From contig CADECM010000004.1 of the NCBI GenBank assembly GCA_902825845.1, positions 48,069 through 81,338 of the forward strand: DNA of 33,270 nt, written 5' to 3'. The position numbers and the translations under genes are program-made. This document shows positions 25,277 through 33,250 of this stretch, piece after piece; within the stretch, counting starts at the first letter, position 1, and every line of letters starts with the position of its first letter. Source of the DNA: an uncultured beta proteobacterium. Lineage in GTDB: Bacteria; Pseudomonadota; Gammaproteobacteria; Burkholderiales; SG8-41. Under the pieces are notes generated by a model that saw nothing but the letters and a program-made list of their open reading frames with translations, did not search any database and was not told where the DNA came from.

Positions 25277-26257
25277 CTACTCGATGGTGATGCCGGTGGC
25301 TTTCACCAGCTTTTGATACTTGGCGATTTCCGCGCGCACGAATTCACCGAACTGGGCCGGACTGCTGCCCACCGGCTCGGCACCGAGGTCACCCATGCGC
25401 GCGCGGATATCCTGCAAGCGCAACAGGCCCGAGATGTCCGCGTGCAGTTTACTGCTGATGCTGGCGGGAGTGCCGGCGGGCACCACGATGCCGTACCACT
25501 GGCTGACGTCGAACCCGGCCAGCCCGGACTCCGCAAGCGTGGGCACATCGGGTATCGCCGATGCACGCCGCGCCGTCGTCACCGCGAGCAGACGCACCCG
25601 GTTCGACTTTGCAAAGGGTGCGACCACCGGCAGGGCAACGAATCCGCTATGCACCTGGCCGCCGAAAAGATCGACCAGTTGCGGGCCGCCGCCCTTGTAA
25701 GGAACATGATTGATCTTGATCTTCGCGATCAATTTCATCCATTCGCCCGCGATGTGGTGCGGACTGCCCGCGCCTACCGTGGAATAGGCGATTTCGCCCG
25801 GCTGCAGCCGCGCCAGTGCGAGGTAATTGCTCACAGTACGCACCGGCAACGACGGGTGCACCACCAGCACCAGCGACGACACGGCGAGCTGAGTGATGGG
25901 CGCGAAATCGCGCGTCGGGCTGTACGCCATCTTCGGATACAGGGTGACGTTCAATCCGCATTCCGGCGATGCGCACAGCAAAATGGTGTAGCCATCCGGC
26001 GCGCTCTTGGCGACTGCGTCCGCGCCGATCATGCCGCTGGCGCCGCCGCGGTTGTCGATCACCACGGTTTGCCCCCACTTTTCCGAAAGCTTCTGCGCGA
26101 TCGGCCGCCCCAGCGAATCATTGCCGCCGCCCGGCGGATAGGGCACCACGATGCGCACGCTCTTGGCCGGATAACCCTGCGCCTGCGCGCCGGCGATGAA
26201 TCCGGCGCCGCACGCGGTAGCCGCCAGCAGCAGACCCGCTGTAAGGAATGGCTTCAC
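25277..26257 (-). CDS. Bug/TctC-family periplasmic solute receptor, coupled to hydrolase
   Basis: 326 residues with a signal peptide ending at AGAQAQ, then YPAKSVRIVVPYPPGGGND with the ligand-loop Asp. ENRGGASG is here DNRGGASGMIG, and HVPYKGGGPQ follows in place. The start is a GTG at 26255-26257 whose bases overlap the TGA of the upstream hydrolase (GTGA), with GGGGAG a few nt before it inside that gene. This 4-nt overlap means translational coupling: receptor and hydrolase are made together, so the hydrolase probably acts on, or produces, what the receptor binds. Confidence 0.92.
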   Translation of the reverse strand: MKPFLTAGLLLAATACGAGFIAGAQAQGYPAKSVRIVVPYPPGGGNDSLGRPIAQKLSEKWGQTVVIDNRGGASGMIGADAVAKSAPDGYTILLCASPECGLNVTLYPKMAYSPTRDFAPITQLAVSSLVLVVHPSLPVRTVSNYLALARLQPGEIAYSTVGAGSPHHIAGEWMKLIAKIKINHVPYKGGGPQLVDLFGGQVHSGFVALPVVAPFAKSNRVRLLAVTTARRASAIPDVPTLAESGLAGFDVSQWYGIVVPAGTPASISSKLHADISGLLRLQDIRARMGDLGAEPVGSSPAQFGEFVRAEIAKYQKLVKATGITIE

Positions 26258-28149
26258 GCCATCTCCCCGCCGCCATCAAGAAAGTCCCAGCGCAATCCGG
26301 CACGCACGACGATGGCGTCGACATCGTCCGCCGGGATAAAGCGCGCGGCAATCAACTTTTGCGCGGCCGCGCGCACCGCCTCCAGATACGCCGCGCGCGA
26401 GGCGTAGCGCTCGGCAATCGACAGCCGCGGGTCGCCGCTTTTCTCGCGCGCCGCGCGCGTACGGGGAAACACCAGCGTGGAGCCGCGCATCTGCATCAGA
26501 TCGTCGGGCGCGCCCTGATCGGGGTGGCGCGGGTTCCAGCCGGTGAAGGTGGCCAGCGGCGCCGCGGTTTCCACCGGGATGATGCCGGCGACTTCATTGC
26601 CGTCGGCATCGATCGCCGAAACATGCACCCTGTACGGCGTGCCGGCTTTCGCGGGATAGGCCGCGATGCCGCGCCCGATGTCGGGTCCGAAATCCAGCGG
26701 CGCCGGACGCACAAAGCGCCCCGCGAAGGTGACGCCGGGCACCCGTTTGAAGAACGCGGCCAGCGACTCCGGCTGCACCGCGGTGCCATCGGCCACGCGC
26801 GGAAACACGCTCGGCGGCGGCTCGGTACCCTTGCTCACCCACGCGTCGAGATTCACCAGCGCGCCGCGCAGCAGCGGCGCATAATCGACGATGTTGAACA
26901 CATGCGCGCCGCGCGCGCCGGTGTTGGCGTCGGTCGCCGGCGGCGGAATCGCGCCTGGCGTGTGCTGCGTACCGGCAAACAGATAGGTGCGCCCAAAGGG
27001 CACCGGTTCGGCGTCGCGCGTGCCGCTGTCGTCGGTGTGGATCAGCGAGGCATCGCCGCGCCAGTATTCGGCGGCGGTGTTGGTGGCGAATATTTTCGGC
27101 TGTTTGCCGCGAGAGCGCAGTCTGGCGTAGAGACCTTCGTCGTTGAACGGCGGCAAGCTGCCCACCGTGCCGGCCGAGTTGAGTGAAGGCTGGCCGAAAC
27201 GCAAATTGAATTCCCCGCGCCGTCCGCCCGCGACGTGCGGCCACACCGCGTCGAACACCATGCGTCCCTGCTCGTCTTCCTCAAGCCCCAGATACAGCAT
27301 CTCGCGCAGGAAGCGTCCGCTCTGCGACACGCCAAACAGAACCGCGCGATCGAGACCGCCGGCACAGGGATTGCCGTCGGCGCCCCAGCGCAGAAACGCC
27401 GCGGTGTCGCGCACCGCCAGGAAGCTCGCGCCCACCAGCAGCGGATTCGACGAGCGATACACCACGTCGTAGATCACGCCCGGCCGGAAGCCGCCCTTCA
27501 TCGCCACGTGCCCGGCATCGGTAAAACGCCACGCCTCGCGCGGCAGCACCACCGGGGTTGCCCCGCCATTCTCGCGCACCGTCACCGACGCATCGGGGTC
27601 GTTCAGATCGACGCTGGCGTTCGGAATGTGATAGCGGTCGGCCAGCGGCAGCACGTCCGCCGCTTCATTGGGCCGCAGGCGGCAACGCACCTGCCCGCTC
27701 ACGCCCGGCACACGCGGCGCGTCCAGCACCATCAGTCCGTCCTGCCGCGGCACATCAATCTGCCAACCCACCCACGCCACCGAATAGCCCTGGCGCATCA
27801 GAAAACCGTTGCCGAAATCCTTCTCCGTCGACGGATCAGGCACGCGCGGCGTGCTGTTGAACATTTCAATCGCCACCTTGCGTCCGCGGTTGGGCACGTC
27901 GAGCAACAGCGCGCCATTGCCCTTTTTCATGTCGACGGGCTTGAGCAGATAAAAATCGCCCGCGAATTCCACCAACCCCTGCGCATTGCGCGGCGCCAGC
28001 GTCATGTCGGTGACGCGCTGATGCAGCGGATGCATGGGATCCACCGCGAAACGGATGGTGCCAGCGATTTTTTCATAGGCGCCGCTGGCGCCGAAGGGTT
28101 TGCCATCAAGGACAGTGGTGCGGGACTGGATGTCGAGATGCGTGACCAT
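26254..28149 (-). CDS. Large alpha/beta hydrolase (Abhydrolase_10 type)
   Basis: 631 residues from the ATG at 28149, which has AGGGAG before it. The N-terminal 200 residues are mostly beta (FGASGAYEKIAGTIRFAVDP, GNGALLLDVPNRGR), followed by a hydrolase core with the elbow FGVSQSGRFLRE (likely nucleophile Ser275) and the block FDAVWPHVAGGRRGEFNLRFGQPS. This layout matches the 'alpha/beta hydrolase domain' family PF20091, large enzymes of uncharted substrate. The C-terminal region (RYASRAAYLEAVRAAAQKLIAARFIPADD) is helical. No signal peptide is evident. It is coupled by a 4-nt overlap to a Bug receptor and divergent from another (107 nt gap), so it sits within a receptor-rich patch. Confidence 0.88.
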   Translation of the reverse strand: MVTHLDIQSRTTVLDGKPFGASGAYEKIAGTIRFAVDPMHPLHQRVTDMTLAPRNAQGLVEFAGDFYLLKPVDMKKGNGALLLDVPNRGRKVAIEMFNSTPRVPDPSTEKDFGNGFLMRQGYSVAWVGWQIDVPRQDGLMVLDAPRVPGVSGQVRCRLRPNEAADVLPLADRYHIPNASVDLNDPDASVTVRENGGATPVVLPREAWRFTDAGHVAMKGGFRPGVIYDVVYRSSNPLLVGASFLAVRDTAAFLRWGADGNPCAGGLDRAVLFGVSQSGRFLREMLYLGLEEDEQGRMVFDAVWPHVAGGRRGEFNLRFGQPSLNSAGTVGSLPPFNDEGLYARLRSRGKQPKIFATNTAAEYWRGDASLIHTDDSGTRDAEPVPFGRTYLFAGTQHTPGAIPPPATDANTGARGAHVFNIVDYAPLLRGALVNLDAWVSKGTEPPPSVFPRVADGTAVQPESLAAFFKRVPGVTFAGRFVRPAPLDFGPDIGRGIAAYPAKAGTPYRVHVSAIDADGNEVAGIIPVETAAPLATFTGWNPRHPDQGAPDDLMQMRGSTLVFPRTRAAREKSGDPRLSIAERYASRAAYLEAVRAAAQKLIAARFIPADDVDAIVVRAGLRWDFLDGGGEMA

Positions 28150-28256
28150 GCGCGGGACTCCCTGCAGACAGTTGTTGGTTCGGGCAGCGAGGACGAATTG
28201 TAATCCCATAAGCGCAGCTTTTCGGCATAATGCCGCTGCACACCATGGGAGCCGCC

Positions 28257-29216
28257 ATGCGATACCTTTGCCACGTTCTTGCAGCAATGATCGCGCTGAT
28301 CACGAGTAATGCCTTGGCGCAGCAGACGTTCCCCGCCAAACCCATTCGCATCGTGGTCGCCTTCACTCCCGGCGGCACGCCCGACACACTGTCGCGCATC
28401 ATCGGCCAGAAAATGAGCGAGAACTGGGGACAGCCGGTGGTGATCGAAAACCGTCCTGGCGCGAGCGGCAGCATTGCCGCCGCCCTGGTGGCCAAAGCCA
28501 CGCCGGATGGTCACACGCTGCTCGCGACCTCGGCGGCCATCGCCATCAACGAAGCGATGCAGGTCAAGCTTCCTTTTGACACGCGCCGTGATATTGCCGG
28601 TGTGTCGACCATCGGCTTCAGCACCGACGCGCTGGTGGTCGCGCCGCAGCTCGGGATCAAGAGCGTAAAGGAACTGATTGCGTACGGCCGCGCCCATTCC
28701 GGCAAGCTCCTGTTCGGGTCGTCGGGCACGGGCACGTCCGTGCATCTGGCGGGCGAAAAATTCGCCGCACAGGCGGGCTTCAAGGCGGTGCACGTGCCGT
28801 TTCGCGGCCTGCCGGAATTCCTGATTGACATTGCCGCCGGGCGCATTCACTTCGGCGTGGCGGTGCTGGGCGGCGCGCAGCCGCTGGTGCGCGACGGCAA
28901 ACTGTTGTTGCTTGGTGTCGGCCCGCAGCGGTCGCCGCTGTTTCCCGACGTGCCTGCCATCAGCGAGATTCTGCCGGGATTTTCGCGTGAGGGCTCACAG
29001 GCGCTCTATGCGCCCGCGCGCACGCCACGCCCGGTTCGCGAACAGTTGAGCCGTGAAGTCGGCCGCGTGCTCGAACTCCGGGATGTGCGCGAGCGGCTGC
29101 AGGCGATGGGCTTTAACATCGCACACGCCTCGCCGGAGGAAACCGACCGGCTGCTGCGCGCCGACATTGAATCGTTTGCACGGCAGGTGCGCGCGCTTGG
29201 TTTGCAGCTTCGGTAA
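28257..29216 (+). CDS. Bug/TctC-family periplasmic solute receptor
   Basis: 319 residues. The ATG at 28257 is chosen because GGGAG lies 7-11 nt before it and the signal peptide (to ALAQQ) then has normal length; ATGs at 28230 and 28245 are in frame but lack such a site. Mature start FPAKPIRIVVAFTPGGTPD, then ENRPGASGS. It is the closest relative in this window of the receptor at 13379. Divergent from the large hydrolase, convergent with the next receptor (52 nt apart, no terminator seen). Confidence 0.92.
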   Translation: MRYLCHVLAAMIALITSNALAQQTFPAKPIRIVVAFTPGGTPDTLSRIIGQKMSENWGQPVVIENRPGASGSIAAALVAKATPDGHTLLATSAAIAINEAMQVKLPFDTRRDIAGVSTIGFSTDALVVAPQLGIKSVKELIAYGRAHSGKLLFGSSGTGTSVHLAGEKFAAQAGFKAVHVPFRGLPEFLIDIAAGRIHFGVAVLGGAQPLVRDGKLLLLGVGPQRSPLFPDVPAISEILPGFSREGSQALYAPARTPRPVREQLSREVGRVLELRDVRERLQAMGFNIAHASPEETDRLLRADIESFARQVRALGLQLR

Positions 29217-29268
29217 GCGAAGGCTTGCAGTGTCAACGGGCGCGGTGCATCTACGCGACTGCCCACAG

Positions 29269-30252
29269 CTATTGCAACTGCACCCCCGAGGCCTTCACCA
29301 CCTTCGCCCACTTTTCAGTTTCCATGGTGTGCAGGCGCCAGAACTCCGCCGGGCTGCTGGCGATTGAGGTGCCGCCCAGATCGGCGAGGCGCGCCCAGAC
29401 TTTCTGCTCTTTCAGGGTTTCGTTCACCTCGCGGTTGATGCGATCGACGATGGCTGCGGGTGTGCCCTTGGGCACGGCGACGCCGAACCACGCACTGGCT
29501 TCATAGCCGGGCACGGTCTCCGACACGCTGGGCACATCAGGCAATTGCGTCGACCGTTTGGCCGTGGTCACCGCCAGCGCGCGAATGTCGCCATTGCGTA
29601 TAAAGCCAATGATGCCCGGCATGTTGTCGAAAATCACATGGTTCTGTCCCGAGATGAGATCGATCACCGCGGGCGCCGAACCCTTGTACGGCACATGCAC
29701 CATGTTGATGCCGGTCATCGCCTTGAACAATTCGCCGGAAAGATGCACCGAGGTACCCGCGCCGCCGGAGCAGAAATTAAGCTTGCCGGGATTGGCTTTC
29801 GCGTACGCGATGAATTCCGGCACGTTTTTGGCGGGGAGCTTGCGCGTCACGGTCATGACGTTGGGCACGCGGATCAGTCCCGCCACCGGCGCGAGGTCGC
29901 GCAAAAAGTTGAAACGCAGATTGGTGTAGAACGTGGCATTGATGGCGTTGGCGGGATTCACGAAGAACCAGGTGTAGCCATCGGGCGCCGCTTTCACGGC
30001 GACTTCCGCACCGATGTTGTTGCCCGCGCCGGGACGATTGTCGACGACGATGGTTTGCTTCAGGCGCTCGGACAGACGTTGCGCCATGATGCGCGCGACA
30101 ATGTCGGTGGTGCCGCCGGGCACATAGGGCACAATCCAGCGAATCGCGCGTGTTGGATAGTCCGCTGCGAGCGCGTTGCCGGCCAGGCAGCAGGCGGCGA
30201 GCGCGACGCCGCATGCGATTTTCGATGTCAAAGCCATCTTGAAGCTATGCAT
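29269..30252 (-). CDS. Bug/TctC-family periplasmic solute receptor
   Basis: 327 residues with a signal peptide to about NALAAD, then YPTRAIRWIVPYVPGGTTD and DNRPGAGNNIGAEV. A Cys in NFCSGGAG lies where most relatives have Ser or Tyr. GGCGGAG precedes the ATG at 30252. It is divergent from the TctC-type receptor gene; the 176-nt gap between them carries a 13-bp triple repeat. No neighbouring enzyme is on its own strand, so its ligand cannot be guessed. Confidence 0.92.
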   Translation of the reverse strand: MHSFKMALTSKIACGVALAACCLAGNALAADYPTRAIRWIVPYVPGGTTDIVARIMAQRLSERLKQTIVVDNRPGAGNNIGAEVAVKAAPDGYTWFFVNPANAINATFYTNLRFNFLRDLAPVAGLIRVPNVMTVTRKLPAKNVPEFIAYAKANPGKLNFCSGGAGTSVHLSGELFKAMTGINMVHVPYKGSAPAVIDLISGQNHVIFDNMPGIIGFIRNGDIRALAVTTAKRSTQLPDVPSVSETVPGYEASAWFGVAVPKGTPAAIVDRINREVNETLKEQKVWARLADLGGTSIASSPAEFWRLHTMETEKWAKVVKASGVQLQ

Positions 30253-30363
30253 TTGTCACTCCGCCTTGGGGAACAGTGCCGCATGATAGCGCTTTCGCAT
30301 CACAAAGTGGACAAGCACAGACGCGGCCTGCAGCGGCCTTGTAAACTGCCGCCGCTGTCATTA

Positions 30364-30402
30364 TTTGTCCCGTCCTTTTGTCCCGACCTTTTGCCCCGAC
30401 CT
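30364..30402. repeat. 13-bp tandem repeat, three copies
   Basis: TTTGTCCCGTCCT, TTTGTCCCGACCT and TTTGCCCCGACCT follow each other without a gap; a fourth, poorer unit may follow. It lies in the divergent promoter gap, ending 26 nt before the TctC-type start, where a regulator could bind. Confidence 0.7.
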
Positions 30403-30428
30403 TGTGGGCCGTCCCATGGAGAAATGGC

Positions 30429-31412
30429 TTGTCTACATCCACTCAGAAACTGATCCGCTGTCTCACCCTCCTGCTGCTCGGCACGGCCTGCGCCGGCGCT
30501 GCGGAATGGAAGCCCGGAAAAAACCTTGAATTTATCGTGCCCACTGGCCCCGGCAGCGGCGTGGACAGCACGGCGCGCACGGTGCAATCCATTTTCCAGT
30601 CGGCCAAACTGATCGAGCAGGCCATCACAACCACCAACAAGCCGGGCGGCAGCTACGGCATCGCGATGAACTACCTTGGCCAGCACAACGGCGACGCGCA
30701 CAAACTGATGGTGCAGACCTCGACACCTCTCACCGCGGCCATTCAGGGGCAACTCAAGCTGGACTATTTTGAATTCACGCCGATCGTGAATCTGATCTCG
30801 GAGCCGATTGCCTTTGTGGTGGCGGCAAACTCACCGCTGAAAACCGCGCGCGACATGGCGGCGAAACTCAAGGCGGATCCCGAGTCGTTGAGCATTGCGC
30901 TGTCGGCCGCGCGGGGCAATGCATTTCACATCGCCGCAGCGCTGGTCGCACGCAGCGCAAGTGTGGATGTCAGAAAACTGAAGATCGTGGTCTTCAACGC
31001 ATCCAGCGAAGGTGTCGCCGCGGCGGCGGGCGGCCACGTCGATGTGATGGCGGCAACACCTGCCACCGTAATGCCCCTGGTACAGGCCGGCAAGGTGCGT
31101 ATCATCGGCATTGCGTCCGACACGCGGCTTGCGGGTGCGGCGGCATCGGTGCCCACGCTCAAGGACCAGGGCATCGATGTCGTGTTCGACATACCGCGCG
31201 GCTTTATCGCGCCACGCGGCCTGTCGGCGGATCAGGTACGTTACTGGGACGGCGTATTTGCGGCGCTGGTGAAATCGCCCGAGTGGAAACAGGCCGTCGC
31301 GAAGAACCGCTGGGTTGAGAGTTACCGCAACAGTGCGGAGTTCGGCAAGGAATTGCGGCGACAATACGGCATTCTGAAAGACGTGCTCACCGAACTGGAG
31401 ATGGTGAAATAG
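30429..31412 (+). CDS. TctC-type periplasmic solute receptor
   Basis: 327 residues from a TTG start at 30429, chosen because GGAGAAA lies just before it and it gives a standard signal peptide (LIRCLTLLLLGTACAGA). A TTG at 30378 would put the start inside the tandem repeat. The ligand loop reads IVPTGPGSGVD and the next motif NKPGGSYGIAMNYL, closer to the tricarboxylate-binding TctC branch than to the five other receptors here. The selenoprotein gene starts 50 nt after the stop on the same strand, which makes a shared pathway possible. Confidence 0.87.
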   Translation: MSTSTQKLIRCLTLLLLGTACAGAAEWKPGKNLEFIVPTGPGSGVDSTARTVQSIFQSAKLIEQAITTTNKPGGSYGIAMNYLGQHNGDAHKLMVQTSTPLTAAIQGQLKLDYFEFTPIVNLISEPIAFVVAANSPLKTARDMAAKLKADPESLSIALSAARGNAFHIAAALVARSASVDVRKLKIVVFNASSEGVAAAAGGHVDVMAATPATVMPLVQAGKVRIIGIASDTRLAGAAASVPTLKDQGIDVVFDIPRGFIAPRGLSADQVRYWDGVFAALVKSPEWKQAVAKNRWVESYRNSAEFGKELRRQYGILKDVLTELEMVK

Positions 31413-31440
31413 CGCACGCGATGGTATCGTAAAAGTCCTT

Positions 31441-31457
31441 TAAAATCATATATTTAT
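31441..31457 (+). repeat. AT-rich 17-bp motif, copy E
   Basis: TAAAATCATATATTTAT, ending five nt before the ATG of the selenoprotein gene, in the same orientation. It contains TATATT at 31449-31454, which as a -10 box would place the transcript start at or next to the ATG. No Shine-Dalgarno is present. Confidence 0.5.
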
Positions 31458-31462
31458 ATATT

Positions 31463-33187
31463 ATGCCCAACCATCAGACCTTCGAAGTCCTGTGGCCGCG
31501 CAGCCCGCGTCAAACCGGCATCAAGCCGCTGGCCGGCCGCCTTGAATCCCTCAACGGCCGCACCATTGCGCAAATCTGGGACTACCTGTTCAAGGGCGAC
31601 GTGGTGTTCGCGCATCTTGAGGAGGCGATCAAGGCGCAGTTTCCCACCGTCAAGTTCGTGAGCTGGCGCGAGTTCGGCAGCACGCATGGCGGCGACGAAA
31701 AGGAATCCATCGCCGAGTTCGCAAAAAAATTCAAGGCGCTGGGCGTTGATGCCGTGATCTCCGGCATGGCGTGTTGAGGCTCCTGCACGCCCGCCGTGTT
31801 GCGGGCCAGTGCAGCGTGCGAGGAACTGGGACTGCCCACGTCCTCACTTACCTGTGAAGGCTTTTTCCGCCAGGCCGCGGCGACCTCGATCGGCCTGGGC
31901 ATGCCCAACATTCCGCTGGCGATGGTGCCCGGCCACATCGGCACCAAGAGCGCGGAGCAATTGCAGCGCGATGTGATGGACGTCACCGCGCAACAGGTGA
32001 TCGACAACCTCACCGTGCAGCCGCCGCCCAAGGGCAAGACCAACGAACCCGCCGCGCGCGACATCGTGTGCACGGGCAGCTTCACCGAGGTCAACCAGTA
32101 CTTCATCGACAACGAATTGTCGGACGGCCTGCCCATCGTGCCGCCGACGCAGGATGCGGTCGAGGCATTCCTGAAGTTCACCGACCGCGATCCCAACGAA
32201 GTGCTGGGCGTGATTCTGCCCGACAGCCGCGCCGCGACCATCTGGAGCATCGCCGTCAACGGCGTGATGGCGGGCTGCCGCCCCGAATACATGCCGGTGC
32301 TGGTCGCCGCCATCGAAGGCATGTGCGACCCGAAGTACGGCGTCGAGCACAGCGGCAACACGCCAGGTGGCGACACGCTGATCATCGTCAACGGCCCCAT
32401 CATCCAGCAGCTCGGTTTCAATTACACGCAGGGCGCGCTGCGGGACGGCTTTCAGGCCAACACCTCGATCGGACGCTTCTGGCGGCTGTATTTGCGCAAC
32501 ATTGCGGGCTTCCTGCCCCACAAGACAGACAAGGCCACCTTCGGCAACACCTGGCGCGTGGTGCTCGCCGAGAACGACGACGTGTTAAAAGACATCGGCT
32601 GGACCAACACCGCGCAGGAAATGGGCTACAACGCCGGCGACAACACCGTCACCATCGCGCGCTACACCGGCGGCGGTTCATTCTCGTCGGTGTCAGGCAG
32701 CACGCCCGAAACGCTGCTACCCTATGTCGCCGACTCGGTGCTGAAATATCACATGTGGCAGCTCACCTTCACCACCAGCCACGGCATGGGCATGCTGCGG
32801 CCGCTGGTGGTGATCACCCCCATCCTCGCCGAGACCATCGCCAAGGCAGGCTGGAGCAAGGCCGACGTCAAACAATACCTGTTCGACCATGCGCGTCTGC
32901 CGGCGTGGGAATTCGAGCGCCAGTTGCGCGACTGGAACATCCGCGGCGTGTGGGACTTGAAGGACGACGTGCGCAACGGGCGCATCCCGAAAGTGTTTTA
33001 CGAATCCGACGACGAAAACCGTCGGGTGCCGATCGTGTGGAAGCCGGAAGACTTCATGATCGCGGTCAGCGGCGACCCGCTGCGCAACAACATGTATGTG
33101 TTTGCGCACAACGGGTTTCTGGGGTTTCCGACGGGGAAGAAGATTCAGTTGCCCAAGGATTGGGAGGCCAAGCTGGCGCGGCGGTAG
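31463..33187 (+). CDS. UGSC-family selenoprotein with fused C-terminal domain
   Basis: One 574-residue protein with selenocysteine at 105, encoded by TGA at 31775-31777. The reading frame runs unbroken on both sides of that codon. Residues 104-108 read Cys-Sec-Gly-Ser-Cys, the motif that names the UGSC (seleno)protein family. The first domain (about 1-185) has LNGRTIAQIWDYLFKGD, VDAVISGMAC before the motif and LPTSSLTCEGF and GMPNIPLAMVP after it, in the family's usual order. A linker (about 186-200, PPPKGKTNEPAARD) leads to a C-terminal domain of about 370 residues (SDGLPIVPPTQ, GVMAGCRPEYMPVL, HSGNTPGGDTLIIVNGP) that I cannot assign. The Sec-Gly-Ser-Cys group suggests redox chemistry, as an inference. 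No signal peptide is seen. The start is ATG at 31463, without a Shine-Dalgarno. Confidence 0.92.
31775..31777 (+). other. Selenocysteine codon (TGA recoded)
   Basis: TGA between TGT (Cys) and GGC TCC TGC (Gly-Ser-Cys), in frame with coding sequence before and after. Read as a stop it would give a 104-residue fragment, and the rest would appear to start at a GTG at 31796. Confidence 0.9.
31784..31813 (+). promoter_or_regulatory. Bacterial SECIS element
   Basis: The stem is TGCAC (31784-31788) with GTGCA (31809-31813), then GCCCGC (31789-31794) with GCGGGC (31801-31806), with a two-nt CA bulge on the 3' side and a six-nt loop CGTGTT. The loop begins 17 nt after the TGA and has G as second base. 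These fit the usual bacterial SECIS rules (a G within the first two loop bases, loop 16-37 nt from the UGA). SelB would bind it to deliver Sec-tRNA. Confidence 0.88.
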
Positions 33188-33194
33188 CTTACAT

Positions 33195-33250
33195 CGTCAA
33201 ACGTCAAACGCTTTTTGCCACAGATTTACGCAGATGAACGCAGATTAAAC
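33195..33250. repeat. Short tandem repeats after the selenoprotein gene
   Basis: CGTCAAA occurs twice in tandem (33195-33208). Then three 10-nt units follow without a gap: CAGATTTACG (33221), CAGATGAACG (33231), CAGATTAAAC (33241). The final bases TCGTCATTCCGGC look like the start of a further intergenic repeat that is cut by the window edge. Confidence 0.6.

Noticed and set aside
31796..33187. A separate gene starting at GTG 31796.
   Set aside because: No ribosome-binding site, the start falls inside the UGSC domain just after its signature motif, and the frame is continuous with the upstream part through the recoded TGA.
33221..33250. A CRISPR array from the 10-nt repeats.
   Set aside because: Units are adjacent, without spacers, too short, and no cas gene is present.
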